Position numbers and translations under genes: made by a program. This document shows, one piece after another, positions 1 to 9,313 of a stretch of DNA of 64,000 bases; position 1 is the stretch's first letter; each line of letters begins with the position of its first letter. The stretch is from Mycolicibacterium sp. HK-90. Its GTDB lineage: Bacteria; Actinomycetota; Actinomycetes; Mycobacteriales; Mycobacteriaceae. The notes under the pieces are model-generated. The model was given only the letters and a program-made list of their open reading frames with translations. It ran no database searches and had not been told where the DNA came from. The stretch spans positions 1,798,001-1,862,000 of the forward strand of contig NZ_CP129613.1 in NCBI RefSeq assembly GCF_030486405.1. The letters run 5' to 3'.

Positions 1-2655
1 GCCCAGCAGTTCGGACAGCAGCACGGTGTCGAGGGCCAGCGCCGCGGCCCGCCGCTCGGCCAGCGGGCTGTCACCCTCGTACATGAACGCGCCCACATAG
101 CCGAACAACAGCGAGGCCGCGAACGGTGATGGCATGGCGGTTTCCACCTCGACCACCCGCAGCCGGCGTTGGGCCACCCGCCGCATCAGCTCGGTCAGGG
201 CCGGGACGTCGTAGACGTCCTGCAGGCATTCGCGCACCGTCTCCAGAATGATCGGGAAGTCCGGGTACTTGCGGGCGATGTCGAGCAGTTGCGCGGCGCG
301 TTGCCGTTGATGCCACAACGGGGACCGTTTGCCCGGATGCCGGCGTGGCAGCAGCAGGGCACGCGCGGCGCATTCACGGAATCGGGACGCGAACAACGCC
401 GACCCGCCCACCTCCGCGGTCACGATCGGTTCGATCTCGTCGGCGTCGAACACGAACAGGTCTGCGCCCGGCGGGGCTTCACCACTGTCGGGCAACCGGA
501 CGATGATGCCGTCGTCGGAGGGCGTGGGCTTCTCGTCGATGCCGTAGCGTTCCCGCAACCGGCGGCCCACGGCCAGCGCCAGTGGTCCGTGCACCCGCAG
601 CCCGTACGGCGAGTGCAGGATCACCCGCCAGTCGCCCAGCTCGTCGCGGAAGCGCTCCACCACGAAGGTGCTGTCGCTGGGGACCACGCCGGTGGCCTCC
701 CGCTGATCGTGCAGCAGCTGGTACAGGTTGTCGGTGGCGAATCCGGCGAAACCCATTGCCTGGCAACGCTCATCGAACTCCGCGCGACCGAGTGCGGCCA
801 GTTCCCCGGTGAACGCCCCGACCGCCGCCCCCAACTCCGCGGGCCTGCCCACACTGTCACCACGCCAGAACGGCAGCCGGGCGGGTTGCCCCGGGGCCGG
901 GATGACGAGCACCCGGTCGTGGGTGATCTCGGTGATCCGCCAGCTGGTGGCGCCCAGCGAGATGACATCGCCGGGACGGGATTCGTAGACCATCTCCTCG
1001 TCGAGTTCGCCTACCCGCGATGGCTTTTCGGAATCGGTGGCCAGGTAGACGGTGAACAGGCCGCGGTCCGGGATGGCCCCGCCGGAGGTGACGGCCAGGC
1101 GCTGGGCGCCGGGGCGCGCGGTCAGTGTTCCGTGGTCGCGGTCGTACACGAGCCGCGGCCGGAGTTCGGCGAACTCGGTGGACGGGTACTTGCCCGACAG
1201 CAGGTCCAGGGTGGCCTCGAACGCGCTGCGCGGCAGGGTGGCGAACGGGGCGCTGCGTCGCACCGCGTCGAACCAGGCGTCGGCATCGACGGGTTCGAGC
1301 GCGGCGACCGCCACGGTGTGTTGGGCCAGCACGTCGAGTGGGTTGGCCGGCACGTGCATGGTCTCGATGTCACCGGAGCGCATGCGCTGCACCGTCACCG
1401 CGCAGCCGATCAGGTCGGTCCGGTGCTTGGGGAACAGCACGCCCTGGGAGATCTCGCCGACCTGATGGCCGGCCCGCCCGATGCGCTGCAGCCCGCTGGC
1501 CACCGACGGCGGTGACTCGACCTGGATCACCAGGTCGACCGCCCCCATGTCGATGCCGAGCTCCAGGCTGGAGGTGGCGACGACGGCGCGCAACCGCCCG
1601 CTCTTGAGGTCGTCCTCGACCTGGGCGCGTTGCTCCTTGCTGACCGAACCGTGGTGGGCCCGGGCCAGCAGTGTCGGCGCGCCATTGGCCTGACCGCTGG
1701 CCATGAGTTGGGCCGGTGCACCACCCCCGACCTGCGGGTTGTGGTCGAGCGACAGCTCGATGCCGGAACGCTCGGCATGGATCTCGTTGAGCCGGGAGGT
1801 CAGCCGCTCGGCGAGCCGACGGGAATTGGCGAACACGATCGAGGACCGGTGCGCCTCGATCAGGTCGACGATGCGTTCCTCGACATCGGGCCAGATGCTG
1901 TTGTTGTCGAGGTTGGCCATGTCGGGCACCGGAACCTGGACCGACAGGTCGAAGGTCTTGGCCGCAGGCGGGGACACGATGGTGGTGGGGGCCTGCCCGG
2001 ACAGGAACCGCGCCACCTCCTCGGGCGGGCGCACCGTGGCCGACAGCCCGATCCGCTGGGCCGGCCGGTCGAGGAGCTGGTCGAGCCGTTCGAGCGAGAG
2101 TGCCAGGTGCGCACCACGTTTGGTGGCGGCCACGGCGTGAACCTCGTCGACGATCACCGTCCGGACCGTGGCCAGTGTCTCGCGGGCCGCCGAGGTCAGC
2201 ATCAAGAACAGCGACTCCGGTGTGGTGATCAGGATGTCGGGCGGGTTGCTCAGCATCGCGCGACGCTGGCTGGGCGGGGTGTCGCCGGAGCGCACCCCGA
2301 CGCTGATCGACGGGGCGGGCACCCCATGCCGCTCGGCCACCCGGGTGATCCCGGTCAGCGGGGTACGCAGGTTGCGTTCGACGTCGACGGCCAGTGCTTT
2401 GAGCGGTGACACGTAGAGCACCGTGGTGCCCGGCCGGGGGTCGGGTGGCAACTGGGCGAGTTCATCGATGGCCCACAGGAACGCGGCCAGTGTCTTGCCC
2501 GACCCGGTGGGCGCGATGACCAGGGTGTTGTGCCCCTCGGCGATGGCGGACCAGGCCTGGGCCTGCGCGGCTGTCGGCGCCGGGAAGGCAGCCGTGAACC
2601 ACTCCCGGGTCAGCGCACTGAACCGGGCCAGCGGATCGGCCGGCGTGGTGGTCAT
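1..2655 (-). CDS. lhr: Lhr-type ATP-dependent helicase, 5' part (runs off left edge)
   Basis: Large superfamily 2 helicase of the Lhr family, linked to DNA repair in mycobacteria. The window holds the first 885 codons; full-length mycobacterial Lhr is about 1,500 residues, so the C-terminal domain lies outside. From the ATG at 2655 the core shows Walker A APTGSGKT (residues 48-55), a DEVH box (170-173), SATV, and QRIGRAGH of motif VI, followed by the winged-helix and Lhr-specific regions. A TetR gene lies 45 bp upstream on the same strand, as in the Rv3295-Rv3296 pair of M. tuberculosis. No stop or frameshift is seen in the visible part. Confidence 0.95.
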   Translation of the reverse strand, partial: MTTTPADPLARFSALTREWFTAAFPAPTAAQAQAWSAIAEGHNTLVIAPTGSGKTLAAFLWAIDELAQLPPDPRPGTTVLYVSPLKALAVDVERNLRTPLTGITRVAERHGVPAPSISVGVRSGDTPPSQRRAMLSNPPDILITTPESLFLMLTSAARETLATVRTVIVDEVHAVAATKRGAHLALSLERLDQLLDRPAQRIGLSATVRPPEEVARFLSGQAPTTIVSPPAAKTFDLSVQVPVPDMANLDNNSIWPDVEERIVDLIEAHRSSIVFANSRRLAERLTSRLNEIHAERSGIELSLDHNPQVGGGAPAQLMASGQANGAPTLLARAHHGSVSKEQRAQVEDDLKSGRLRAVVATSSLELGIDMGAVDLVIQVESPPSVASGLQRIGRAGHQVGEISQGVLFPKHRTDLIGCAVTVQRMRSGDIETMHVPANPLDVLAQHTVAVAALEPVDADAWFDAVRRSAPFATLPRSAFEATLDLLSGKYPSTEFAELRPRLVYDRDHGTLTARPGAQRLAVTSGGAIPDRGLFTVYLATDSEKPSRVGELDEEMVYESRPGDVISLGATSWRITEITHDRVLVIPAPGQPARLPFWRGDSVGRPAELGAAVGAFTGELAALGRAEFDERCQAMGFAGFATDNLYQLLHDQREATGVVPSDSTFVVERFRDELGDWRVILHSPYGLRVHGPLALAVGRRLRERYGIDEKPTPSDDGIIVRLPDSGEAPPGADLFVFDADEIEPIVTAEVGGSALFASRFRECAARALLLPRRHPGKRSPLWHQRQRAAQLLDIARKYPDFPIILETVRECLQDVYDVPALTELMRRVAQRRLRVVEVETAMPSPFAASLLFGYVGAFMYEGDSPLAERRAAALALDTVLLSELLG

Positions 2656-2700
2656 CTAGCCATACTGCCGCGCGGCACCGACAAGCTGACGATGTGCGCG

Positions 2701-3354
2701 CTACCGGGACTCCGCCGCGGCCGCACACACCAGCTCGGAAGGCAGCCCGGGCACCCGGCCGACGGCGTCGAGCAGGGCATGTGCGCACGAGTCGGCGACG
2801 AACCCCGCATCGATGGACGGATCCTTGAGCCGCTGCCGGCACATCTCGAAGGTCAGGGCCAGCCAGCCGTAGACGGTGGCCCGCAGATCGCGCTCGACCT
2901 TCGCGTCCAGCGGCCCGGACACCGCCTCGGCGATCCGGCTCATGATCCGGTCGGCCTGGCGGTCGTTGTCGATGTCGTCGACCCCGCGCAGTACCGGATC
3001 GGTGCGGCCCATCCCCATGTATGCCGCCCACGCACCGTGCGGGTGTTCTTCGTCGTAGCGCAGGTAGGCCAGCACCCCGGCGCGTAGTTGTCCGAACAGG
3101 CTCTGACCCGGTTCGGGAGGGGTACTGGTGGCCTCGAACAGACGCTCGCCCTCGGCGCGGACCACGGCGGCGAAGAAGGCTCGCTTGTCGGGGAAGTAGT
3201 GGTACATCAGGGCCCGCGAGACCCCGGCGCGTTCGGCGATCTCGTCGATGCGGACCTCGTCGTACGGGCGTTGGCCGAACACCTCGGCTCCCAGCGCCAG
3301 CAGCTCGTTGCGTCTGTCGGCGGGGGAGAGCCGGCGTCTGGACTCGGCACCCAC
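2701..3354 (-). CDS. TetR family transcriptional regulator
   Basis: A 217-residue one-component repressor. The N-terminal helix-turn-helix reads VRIDEIAERAGVSRALMYHY (about residues 34-53), the usual TetR DNA-binding module, followed by a variable helical ligand-binding domain. Start is a GTG at 3354. It faces away from the P450 gene at 3458 across a 103-bp gap, so that gene is a plausible target. It also precedes lhr on the same strand, matching the position of Rv3295 in M. tuberculosis. The ligand cannot be inferred. Confidence 0.88.
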   Translation of the reverse strand: MGAESRRRLSPADRRNELLALGAEVFGQRPYDEVRIDEIAERAGVSRALMYHYFPDKRAFFAAVVRAEGERLFEATSTPPEPGQSLFGQLRAGVLAYLRYDEEHPHGAWAAYMGMGRTDPVLRGVDDIDNDRQADRIMSRIAEAVSGPLDAKVERDLRATVYGWLALTFEMCRQRLKDPSIDAGFVADSCAHALLDAVGRVPGLPSELVCAAAAESR

Positions 3355-3457
3355 GCCTGCAGCCTAACGTGGCGGATCGTGATCCCGGCGATGCCGGGCG
3401 GCGCCGTCTCCGCACTCTTACTTGACACATGTATAACAGTGCCGGAATCCTGGTCGC

Positions 3458-4843
3458 ATGACCGTCGTGGGCGCACGGACCTCAGGTGGGCAGTATCCGA
3501 AACTGCCCCACCCGCCACGCCGCGTGCCGTTGCTCGGGGATGTCCTCAGCCTGCAGCCGGACTCCTCGATGCAGAACGCGATGGGCATGGCCGAGTTGGG
3601 GCCGATCTGCGAGTTCCGGTTTCTGGGTGCCCGGTACGTGGTGGCCGCCGGGGCCGACGCGGTCGCCGACCTCAACGACGAATCCCGATTCTGCAAACAT
3701 GTCGGCCCCGACATCGAGGCGCTGCGGATCGTCGGCGGTGACGGGCTGTTCACGGCCTACAACGACGAACCGAACTGGCTCAAGGCCCATGAGTTGCTCA
3801 TGCCCGCGTTCAGCCAGGCCGCGATGCGGCGCTACCACGCGGTGATGTTCGACGTCGCCGGTGAGCTGACCGACCGCTGGGATCAGTGTGCCGAGGACGG
3901 CGAGGCCGTCGATGTCTCGGCCGACGCCACCAGGGTCACCCTCGAGACCATCGGGCGGTGCGCGGCCGGATACTCGTTCGGGTGCTTCCAGCGCGACGCA
4001 CTGCATCCGTTCGTCGCGCACATGGTGTCCGCGCTCCTGGCGTCCGACCGCCTCGGGGTGCTGCGCGAAACCTTCCTGCCCGCCTTCGTCTACCGGCGGT
4101 TCGAGCGCCGGGTCCGCCGCGACGCGCGGTATCTGCACGCGCTGGCCGACGACATCGTCTCGATGCGGCGTGAACGGCAATCGGGCAGCCACGACGACCT
4201 GCTGCAGATCATGCTGGAGTCCGATCTCGATGCTGCCAACATCCGCTACCAGCTGATCAACTTCCTGATCGCCGGCCATGAAACCACCTCTGGTGCATTG
4301 TCATTCGCGCTGTACTTCCTGTCACGGCATCCCGACGTGTTCGCCCGTGCGCGCGACGAGGTGGATGCGGTGTGGGGCGACGAAACCCGGCCCGAGTTCG
4401 AGAAGATCGCCAAACTGCGCTATGTCCGGCGGGTTCTCGACGAGTCGCTGCGGTTGCAGCCGACGGTGCCCGCCTACTACCGCGCCGCTCGGGAGGACAC
4501 CGTGCTGGCCGGAATTCATCCGATGCGCAAGGGCGACTGGGCGCTGGCGTTGACCTCGACGCTGCACCGCGACCCGCGCTGGGGGGCCGACCCGGAGGCA
4601 TTCGACCCGGACCGGTTCACCCCGGAGCAGATGCGGGCCCGCCCCGGCGGCCTGTACAAGCCATTCGGCACTGGCGAAAGGTCATGCATCGGTAGGCAGT
4701 TCGCGCTGCACGAGGCAGTGTTGATGTTGGCGGTGCTGATCCGGCGCTACGACCTGATCGCCGATCCGGACTACCGGCTGCAGATCCAGGAGCGCTTGAC
4801 CATGATGCCGTCCGGGTTCCGACTGACCCTGCGGCGACGCTAG
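3458..4843 (+). CDS. Cytochrome P450, CYP102-like haem domain without reductase
   Basis: Haem-thiolate monooxygenase of 461 residues. Visible motifs are the I-helix oxygen-activation segment AGHETTS (272-278), the ExxR pair E329/R332 in ESLR, and the haem loop FGTGERSCIG (403-412) with Cys410 as iron ligand. Stretches such as GDGLFTAYNDEPNWLKAHE (94-112) and FLIAGHETTSG closely follow the haem domain of the Bacillus fatty-acid hydroxylase P450 BM3, including the Phe that corresponds to BM3 Phe87. BM3 is fused to a flavoprotein reductase; here the protein ends after the haem domain and no ferredoxin or reductase is adjacent. A fatty acid or similar lipid substrate is an inference. A TATAAC box at 3432-3437 could serve as -10. 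Accessory relative to M. tuberculosis. Confidence 0.92.
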   Translation: MTVVGARTSGGQYPKLPHPPRRVPLLGDVLSLQPDSSMQNAMGMAELGPICEFRFLGARYVVAAGADAVADLNDESRFCKHVGPDIEALRIVGGDGLFTAYNDEPNWLKAHELLMPAFSQAAMRRYHAVMFDVAGELTDRWDQCAEDGEAVDVSADATRVTLETIGRCAAGYSFGCFQRDALHPFVAHMVSALLASDRLGVLRETFLPAFVYRRFERRVRRDARYLHALADDIVSMRRERQSGSHDDLLQIMLESDLDAANIRYQLINFLIAGHETTSGALSFALYFLSRHPDVFARARDEVDAVWGDETRPEFEKIAKLRYVRRVLDESLRLQPTVPAYYRAAREDTVLAGIHPMRKGDWALALTSTLHRDPRWGADPEAFDPDRFTPEQMRARPGGLYKPFGTGERSCIGRQFALHEAVLMLAVLIRRYDLIADPDYRLQIQERLTMMPSGFRLTLRRR

Positions 4844-4919
4844 GCGCATACCGGGCGTGAGAAGCCCCGATTCGGGGTACCGTCATCGTGGATAGACCCG
4901 CATCGTTCGAGGTCCGGCC

Positions 4920-6371
4920 ATGGAATGGTTCATCGCACCCGAATATTGGTTGGCCAGACAGGTGTTGCAGCGGGGGACCGCCGCGATCTACCTGATCGCC
5001 TTCATCACCGCGGCGCGTCAGTTCCGCGGCCTCCTCGGTGCGCGCGGACTGCTCCCGATACCACGATTTCTGGCGGCCAACTCGTTCCGCAGCGCCCCGA
5101 GCCTGTTCCAGTTCCACTATTCGGATCGGTTCTTCGCCGGGGTGTGTATCACCGGAGCGCTGCTCTCGGCGGCCCTGCTCGCGGGATTCGGGGATCGGGT
5201 GCCGTTGTGGGCCACAATGCTGACCTGGCTGCTGGTGTGGGTGCTGTACCTGTCGATCGTCAACGTCGGGCAGACGTGGTACTCGTTCGGCTGGGAATCG
5301 CTGTTGCTGGAAGCCGGGTTCCTGATGGTGTTCCTGGGCAACGACGACGTCGGCCCTCCGCTGCTGGTGCTGTGGCTGGCCCGCTGGCTGGTGTTCCGCG
5401 TCGAGTTCGGCGCCGGGCTGATCAAGCTGCGCGGCGACCCGTGCTGGCGCAATCTCACCTGCCTGTACTACCACCACGAGACCCAGCCCATGCCCGGGCC
5501 GCTGAGCTGGTTCTTCCATCACCTGCCCAAGCCGTTGCACCGAATCGAGGTGGCGGGCAACCACTTCGCCCAACTCATCGTGCCGTTCGCGCTGTTCGCC
5601 CCGCAGCCGGTGGCCGGCGGGGCGGCGGTGATCGTGATCGTCACCCAGCTCTGGCTGGTGGCCTCAGGCAACTTCGCCTGGCTCAACTGGATCACGATCG
5701 TGCTGGCCTTCAGCGCGGTGCCGGATTCCGCGGCAGCTGTGGTGATCCCGCTACCGCAACATCAATTCGGCCACACCCCAACGTGGTTCGTGGTCGTGGT
5801 GATCGGGTTCGCCGTCGCGGTGGCGGTCATGAGTTACTGGCCGGCGCGCAATCTGTTCTCCAAGCGGCAGCGGATGAACGCCTCCTACAACCGCTACCAC
5901 CTGGTGAACTCCTACGGTGCGTTCGGCACCGTCGGTCGCACCCGTGACGAGGTGGTGCTGGAAGGTACCTCGGACGCCAGCCTGGGCGAGCACACGGTGT
6001 GGAAGGAATACGAGTTCAAGGGCAAGCCCGGCGATGTGCGGCGGTGGCCACGGCAGTTCGCGCCATACCACCTCCGGTTGGACTGGCTGATGTGGTTCGC
6101 GGCCATCTCTCCGGCGTACGCCCACGGCTGGCTGCGCATGTTGCTGACCCGGCTGCTGGAGAACGACCGAGCCACACTGAAGCTACTGCGGCACAATCCA
6201 TTCCCCGACGATCCGCCACGTTACGTGCGGGCCACGCTGTATCGGTACGAGTTCAGCACCTGGGCCGAGCTGCGCCGCGAACATGTCTGGTGGCACCGGA
6301 TCTCATTGGGCGTGTACGTCCCGCCGCAGACGCTGCCGTCGGCCGGACGGTCATCGGCCGGCGCGCAGTGA
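4920..6371 (+). CDS. Lipase maturation factor family membrane protein
   Basis: A 483-residue polytopic membrane protein. It matches the lipase-maturation-factor (LMF1-like) family in overall pattern: several hydrophobic segments in the first ~330 residues, the internal motif around YSFGWESLLLEAGF (about residues 120-133), RVEFGAGLIKLRGDPCWR (about 160-177), and a soluble C-terminal part with the WKEYEFKGKPGD motif (about 360-371). In animals the family helps lipases fold in the ER; the bacterial role is not established. It follows the P450 gene by 76 bp on the same strand. Its 3' end overlaps the convergent SDR gene by 21 bp. Confidence 0.82.
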   Translation: MEWFIAPEYWLARQVLQRGTAAIYLIAFITAARQFRGLLGARGLLPIPRFLAANSFRSAPSLFQFHYSDRFFAGVCITGALLSAALLAGFGDRVPLWATMLTWLLVWVLYLSIVNVGQTWYSFGWESLLLEAGFLMVFLGNDDVGPPLLVLWLARWLVFRVEFGAGLIKLRGDPCWRNLTCLYYHHETQPMPGPLSWFFHHLPKPLHRIEVAGNHFAQLIVPFALFAPQPVAGGAAVIVIVTQLWLVASGNFAWLNWITIVLAFSAVPDSAAAVVIPLPQHQFGHTPTWFVVVVIGFAVAVAVMSYWPARNLFSKRQRMNASYNRYHLVNSYGAFGTVGRTRDEVVLEGTSDASLGEHTVWKEYEFKGKPGDVRRWPRQFAPYHLRLDWLMWFAAISPAYAHGWLRMLLTRLLENDRATLKLLRHNPFPDDPPRYVRATLYRYEFSTWAELRREHVWWHRISLGVYVPPQTLPSAGRSSAGAQ

Positions 6372-7154
6372 CCGCTGGTAGCGGCGCATCCCGGCGATCC
6401 ACCGGTCGTAATCGGAGCCCTTGTGCCGGTACATGTCGAGGACCTGCGGATGCGGTAGCACGAGAAACCGATCCGACTGCACGGCCTCCACGGTCGCGGC
6501 GGCCACCTGTGCGGCGCTGATCACCTCGCCGGACTGCACGATCGACGCTGCGCCTGCCGCGGAATCCGGGTCGGTCGAAGAACGCACCGCCTCGAGTAAC
6601 GGGGTGTCCACGCCCAACGGGCACACGCAGCTGACCCCGATGCCATCGTCGCCGTACGTGATGGCCAGCCACTCGGCGAACCCGACCGCGGCGTGCTTGG
6701 TGACGGCGTACCCGGCCGCACCGATCTGGGACAGCAGGCCGGCCGCCGAGGCGACCGAGACGAAGTAGCCCCGACCCTGCGACAACCAATGCGGGACAAG
6801 CGCCTGCGCTGCCCGGATGTGCGCCCGCAGATTGACATCGAGAATGCTCTCCCACGTCTCGTCAGTGCCCATCCCCGGCGCCCCGATGATGCCCGCGTTG
6901 GCGACATAGATGTCGACCGAACCGAACTCGGTGGTGGTCAGCGCCTCGATGTCGGCGCTCGAAGACGCGTCGGCGCGGGCTCCGAGTGCCTGTCCACCGC
7001 CCGAACGGATGTGCGCGGCAGTCTGTTCGGCGGATTCCGGGTCCAGGTCGGCGGCCACCACCCGGGCACCCGCCGCGGCGAACGATTCGGCGAGTGCCCG
7101 GCCGATGCCCGATCCGGCTCCGGTGACGACCGCAACCGCGTTCTCAATCTGCAT
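6351..7154 (-). CDS. Short-chain dehydrogenase/reductase (SDR)
   Basis: Classical NAD(P)-dependent SDR of 267 residues. The nucleotide-binding motif TGAGSGIG is at residues 11-18, NAG at 86-88, and the catalytic residues are Ser136 and Tyr149-x3-Lys153 (YAVTK). An Asp soon after the second beta strand (AADLDPE) suggests preference for NAD(H). The substrate cannot be told from sequence. The stop codon lies inside the 3' end of the convergent lipase-maturation-factor gene. Part of the accessory block between the TetR gene and the lysine-catabolism genes. Confidence 0.88.
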   Translation of the reverse strand: MQIENAVAVVTGAGSGIGRALAESFAAAGARVVAADLDPESAEQTAAHIRSGGGQALGARADASSSADIEALTTTEFGSVDIYVANAGIIGAPGMGTDETWESILDVNLRAHIRAAQALVPHWLSQGRGYFVSVASAAGLLSQIGAAGYAVTKHAAVGFAEWLAITYGDDGIGVSCVCPLGVDTPLLEAVRSSTDPDSAAGAASIVQSGEVISAAQVAAATVEAVQSDRFLVLPHPQVLDMYRHKGSDYDRWIAGMRRYQRSLRAGR

Positions 7155-7189
7155 GCGTCATGCTTACCCTGCGCCCGATCCCGGCGCGA

Positions 7190-8740
7190 CTACCCGAAAT
7201 GCACGCCCTGAGCCAGGGGCAGTTCCGACGAGTAGTTGACCGTGTTGGTGGCGCGGCGCATGTAGGCCTTCCAGGCGTCCGAGCCGGACTCGCGGCCTCC
7301 ACCGGTGTGCTTCTCCCCGCCGAACGCGCCACCGATCTCGGCGCCGGACGTCCCGATGTTGACGTTGGCGATACCGCAGTCGGATCCGTCGGCGGCCATG
7401 AATCGCTCGGCCTCACGGACGTCGGTGGTGAAGATCGCCGACGAAAGACCCTGCGGTACCGCGTTGTTCAGGGCGATCGCGTGGTCGAGCTCGTCGTAGG
7501 TCATGACGTAGAGGATCGGGGCGAAGGTCTCGGTGTGCACCACCGTGGTCTGTTCCGGCATACGTACCACCGCGGGAGCGACATAGAACGCACCCTCGTC
7601 ACCCAGGTCGTGACGCTCACCGCCGAAGACCTCGCCGCCGTCGGCGCGGGCCTGCTCCAGGGCCCCGACCATGTCGCGGTAGGCACGGGTGTGGATCAGA
7701 GGGCCGACCAGGGTCCCGTCCACGCTCGGATCACCGACGGGCAGGCTCTGATAGGCCGAGACGATGCGGGACACGACCTCATCTGCGATCGACGAGTGCA
7801 CGATCAACCGCCGCAGCGTGGTGCAGCGTTGCCCGGCGGTACCCGCCGCCGAGAACACGATGGCCCGCACCGCCAGGTCCAGGTCGGCCGACGGTGTCAC
7901 GATCGCGGCATTGTTCCCGCCCAGCTCGAGCAGCACCTTGCCGAACCGCGCGGCCACCCGCGGGCCCACCTCCCGGCCCATCCGCACCGAACCGGTGGCG
8001 CTGACCAGCGTCACCCGCGGGTCGTCGACCAGCCGTTCACCCAGTTCGCGTCCACCCAGGATGAGCCGCGCCACGGACGCCGGCGCACCGACGTCGGTTG
8101 CGGCACGTTCGATCAGCGCCTGGCAGGCGATCGCGGTGAGGGGGGTGAGCTCGGAGGGTTTCCACACCACGGTGTCGCCGCACACCAGGGCGATCGCGGT
8201 GTTCCACGACCACACGGCCACCGGGAAGTTGAACGCAGTGATCACCCCGACCACGCCCAGCGGGTGCCACGTCTCCATCAGCCGGTGTGCGGGCCGCTCC
8301 GAGGCGATGGTGCGGCCGTACAACTGGCGCGAGAGCCCGACGGCGAACTGGCAGATGTCGATCATCTCCTGCACCTCGCCCAGCGCCTCGGAGGTGATCT
8401 TGCCCGCCTCCACCGTCACCAGGGTTGCCAAATCTGCCTTGTGTTCGACGAGCAACTCGCCCAGGCGCGCCACCAGGGCCCCGCGCACGGGTGCCGGGGT
8501 GGTGCGCCACGTCGAGAATGCTTGTGCGGCATCGGCGATCGCGGCGTCGGCCTGATCGGCACTGTGCTCAGCCAGGGTGAACAGGACGTCCCCGCTGATG
8601 GGGGTGCTGGCGTGCAGGCCGCTGCCCGGAGCGGTCGGCTCGCCGAGCTCGACGCCGGCACCGATGGTCTTCAGGGCATTCCGCACCCGTCGGCGCAGCT
8701 CCTCGCCGGTGGGGAGTTCGGTGCTTTCGGTGGTGGTCAT
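7190..8740 (-). CDS. pcd: L-2-aminoadipate-6-semialdehyde dehydrogenase (ALDH7-like)
   Basis: Aldehyde dehydrogenase of 516 residues, antiquitin-like. It should oxidise 2-aminoadipate 6-semialdehyde (in equilibrium with piperideine-6-carboxylate) to 2-aminoadipate, the step after lysine 6-transaminase. Catalytic residues are Glu272 in LELGG and Cys306 in GQRC; the NAD-binding segment includes FNFPVAVWSWN (170-180). It is divergent from lrpA, 56 bp away, with lat beyond it, which reproduces the M. tuberculosis pcd (Rv3293)-lrpA-lat neighbourhood. The short gap means LrpA probably controls both directions, which is inference from layout. Confidence 0.9.
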   Translation of the reverse strand: MTTTESTELPTGEELRRRVRNALKTIGAGVELGEPTAPGSGLHASTPISGDVLFTLAEHSADQADAAIADAAQAFSTWRTTPAPVRGALVARLGELLVEHKADLATLVTVEAGKITSEALGEVQEMIDICQFAVGLSRQLYGRTIASERPAHRLMETWHPLGVVGVITAFNFPVAVWSWNTAIALVCGDTVVWKPSELTPLTAIACQALIERAATDVGAPASVARLILGGRELGERLVDDPRVTLVSATGSVRMGREVGPRVAARFGKVLLELGGNNAAIVTPSADLDLAVRAIVFSAAGTAGQRCTTLRRLIVHSSIADEVVSRIVSAYQSLPVGDPSVDGTLVGPLIHTRAYRDMVGALEQARADGGEVFGGERHDLGDEGAFYVAPAVVRMPEQTTVVHTETFAPILYVMTYDELDHAIALNNAVPQGLSSAIFTTDVREAERFMAADGSDCGIANVNIGTSGAEIGGAFGGEKHTGGGRESGSDAWKAYMRRATNTVNYSSELPLAQGVHFG

Positions 8741-8796
8741 CGTGCGCCTTTCTGGTTGGCTACCTGCCGGATCGGCTGGGGATTACAGTGCGGGCC

Positions 8797-9261
8797 ATGG
8801 GTGAAGCCGACGAGTACGTGCTGGACGACACCGACCGGATCCTGGTCCGCGCGCTGGCCGCCGACGGCCGGGCCACGTTGGCACATCTCGCGGCGGCGGC
8901 CGGACTGTCGGTGTCGGCCGTGCAGGCGCGGGTGCGCCGGCTGGAGTCGCGGGGCGTGGTGACCGGATACGCGGCGCGGCTGAATCCCGAGGCGCTGGGC
9001 AACATGCTCTCGGCGTTCGTCGCCATCACTCCTCTCGATCCGTCCCAACCCGATGATGCACCCGCTCGGCTGCAGCACATCCCCGAAATCGAATCGTGCC
9101 ACTCGGTGGCGGGCGAGGAGAGCTACGTCCTGCTGGTCCGGGTTGCCTCGGCCCGGGCGCTGGAGGACCTGCTCCAGCGGATCAGGACCGCCGCCGACGT
9201 CCGGACACGCAGCACCATTATTTTGCAAACATTTTACAGCGGGAGAGACTATATCCCGTAA
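8797..9261 (+). CDS. lrpA: Lrp/AsnC family regulator LrpA
   Basis: Feast/famine transcription regulator of 154 residues. The N-terminal helix-turn-helix covers LAHLAAAAGLSVSAVQARVR (about residues 27-46) and the C-terminal effector-binding RAM domain includes SAFVAITPLDPSQPDDAPAR and SYVLLVRVASA. It strongly resembles M. tuberculosis LrpA (Rv3291c), which neighbours and regulates lat. The ATG at 8797 was chosen; an in-frame GTG at 8788 would add three residues. The last twelve codons are unusually AT-rich (ATT ATT TTG CAA ACA TTT), unlike the rest of the gene, which may reflect an operator or promoter for lat inside the coding sequence. Confidence 0.95.
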   Translation: MGEADEYVLDDTDRILVRALAADGRATLAHLAAAAGLSVSAVQARVRRLESRGVVTGYAARLNPEALGNMLSAFVAITPLDPSQPDDAPARLQHIPEIESCHSVAGEESYVLLVRVASARALEDLLQRIRTAADVRTRSTIILQTFYSGRDYIP

Positions 9262-9301
9262 CAGTTGCGGCCATGGGCGACATCAACCGTAAAAATTCCG
9301 T

Positions 9302-9307
9302 TAGTAT
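9302..9307 (+). promoter_or_regulatory. Candidate -10 box (TAGTAT) for a leaderless lat transcript
   Basis: TAGTAT fits the mycobacterial TANNNT -10 consensus and ends six bases before the lat start codon, which would place the transcript start on or next to the ATG. No good -35 is seen. The upstream AT-rich stretches at 9217-9245 and 9291-9297 are candidate LrpA contacts. Inference from sequence only. Confidence 0.45.
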
Positions 9308-9313
9308 GGCGTC

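Noticed and set aside
169..1515. Long open frame on the plus strand through lhr, and similar long antisense frames through the aldehyde dehydrogenase (7160-8962), accD5 (35363-36901) and birA (43611-45389)
   Set aside because: They lie opposite well-supported genes in very GC-rich DNA where stops are rare, have low-complexity Arg/Gly/Pro-rich translations and no family motifs.
4891..4920. SigF promoter before the lipase-maturation-factor gene, prompted by GGGGTACC at 4875-4882
   Set aside because: No GTTT at 15-17 bases upstream; the site lies in a small CCCCGA/TCGGGG palindrome instead.
8788..8796. GTG start for lrpA
   Set aside because: Adds three residues not found in the family; ATG at 8797 is sufficient. 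Cannot be excluded.
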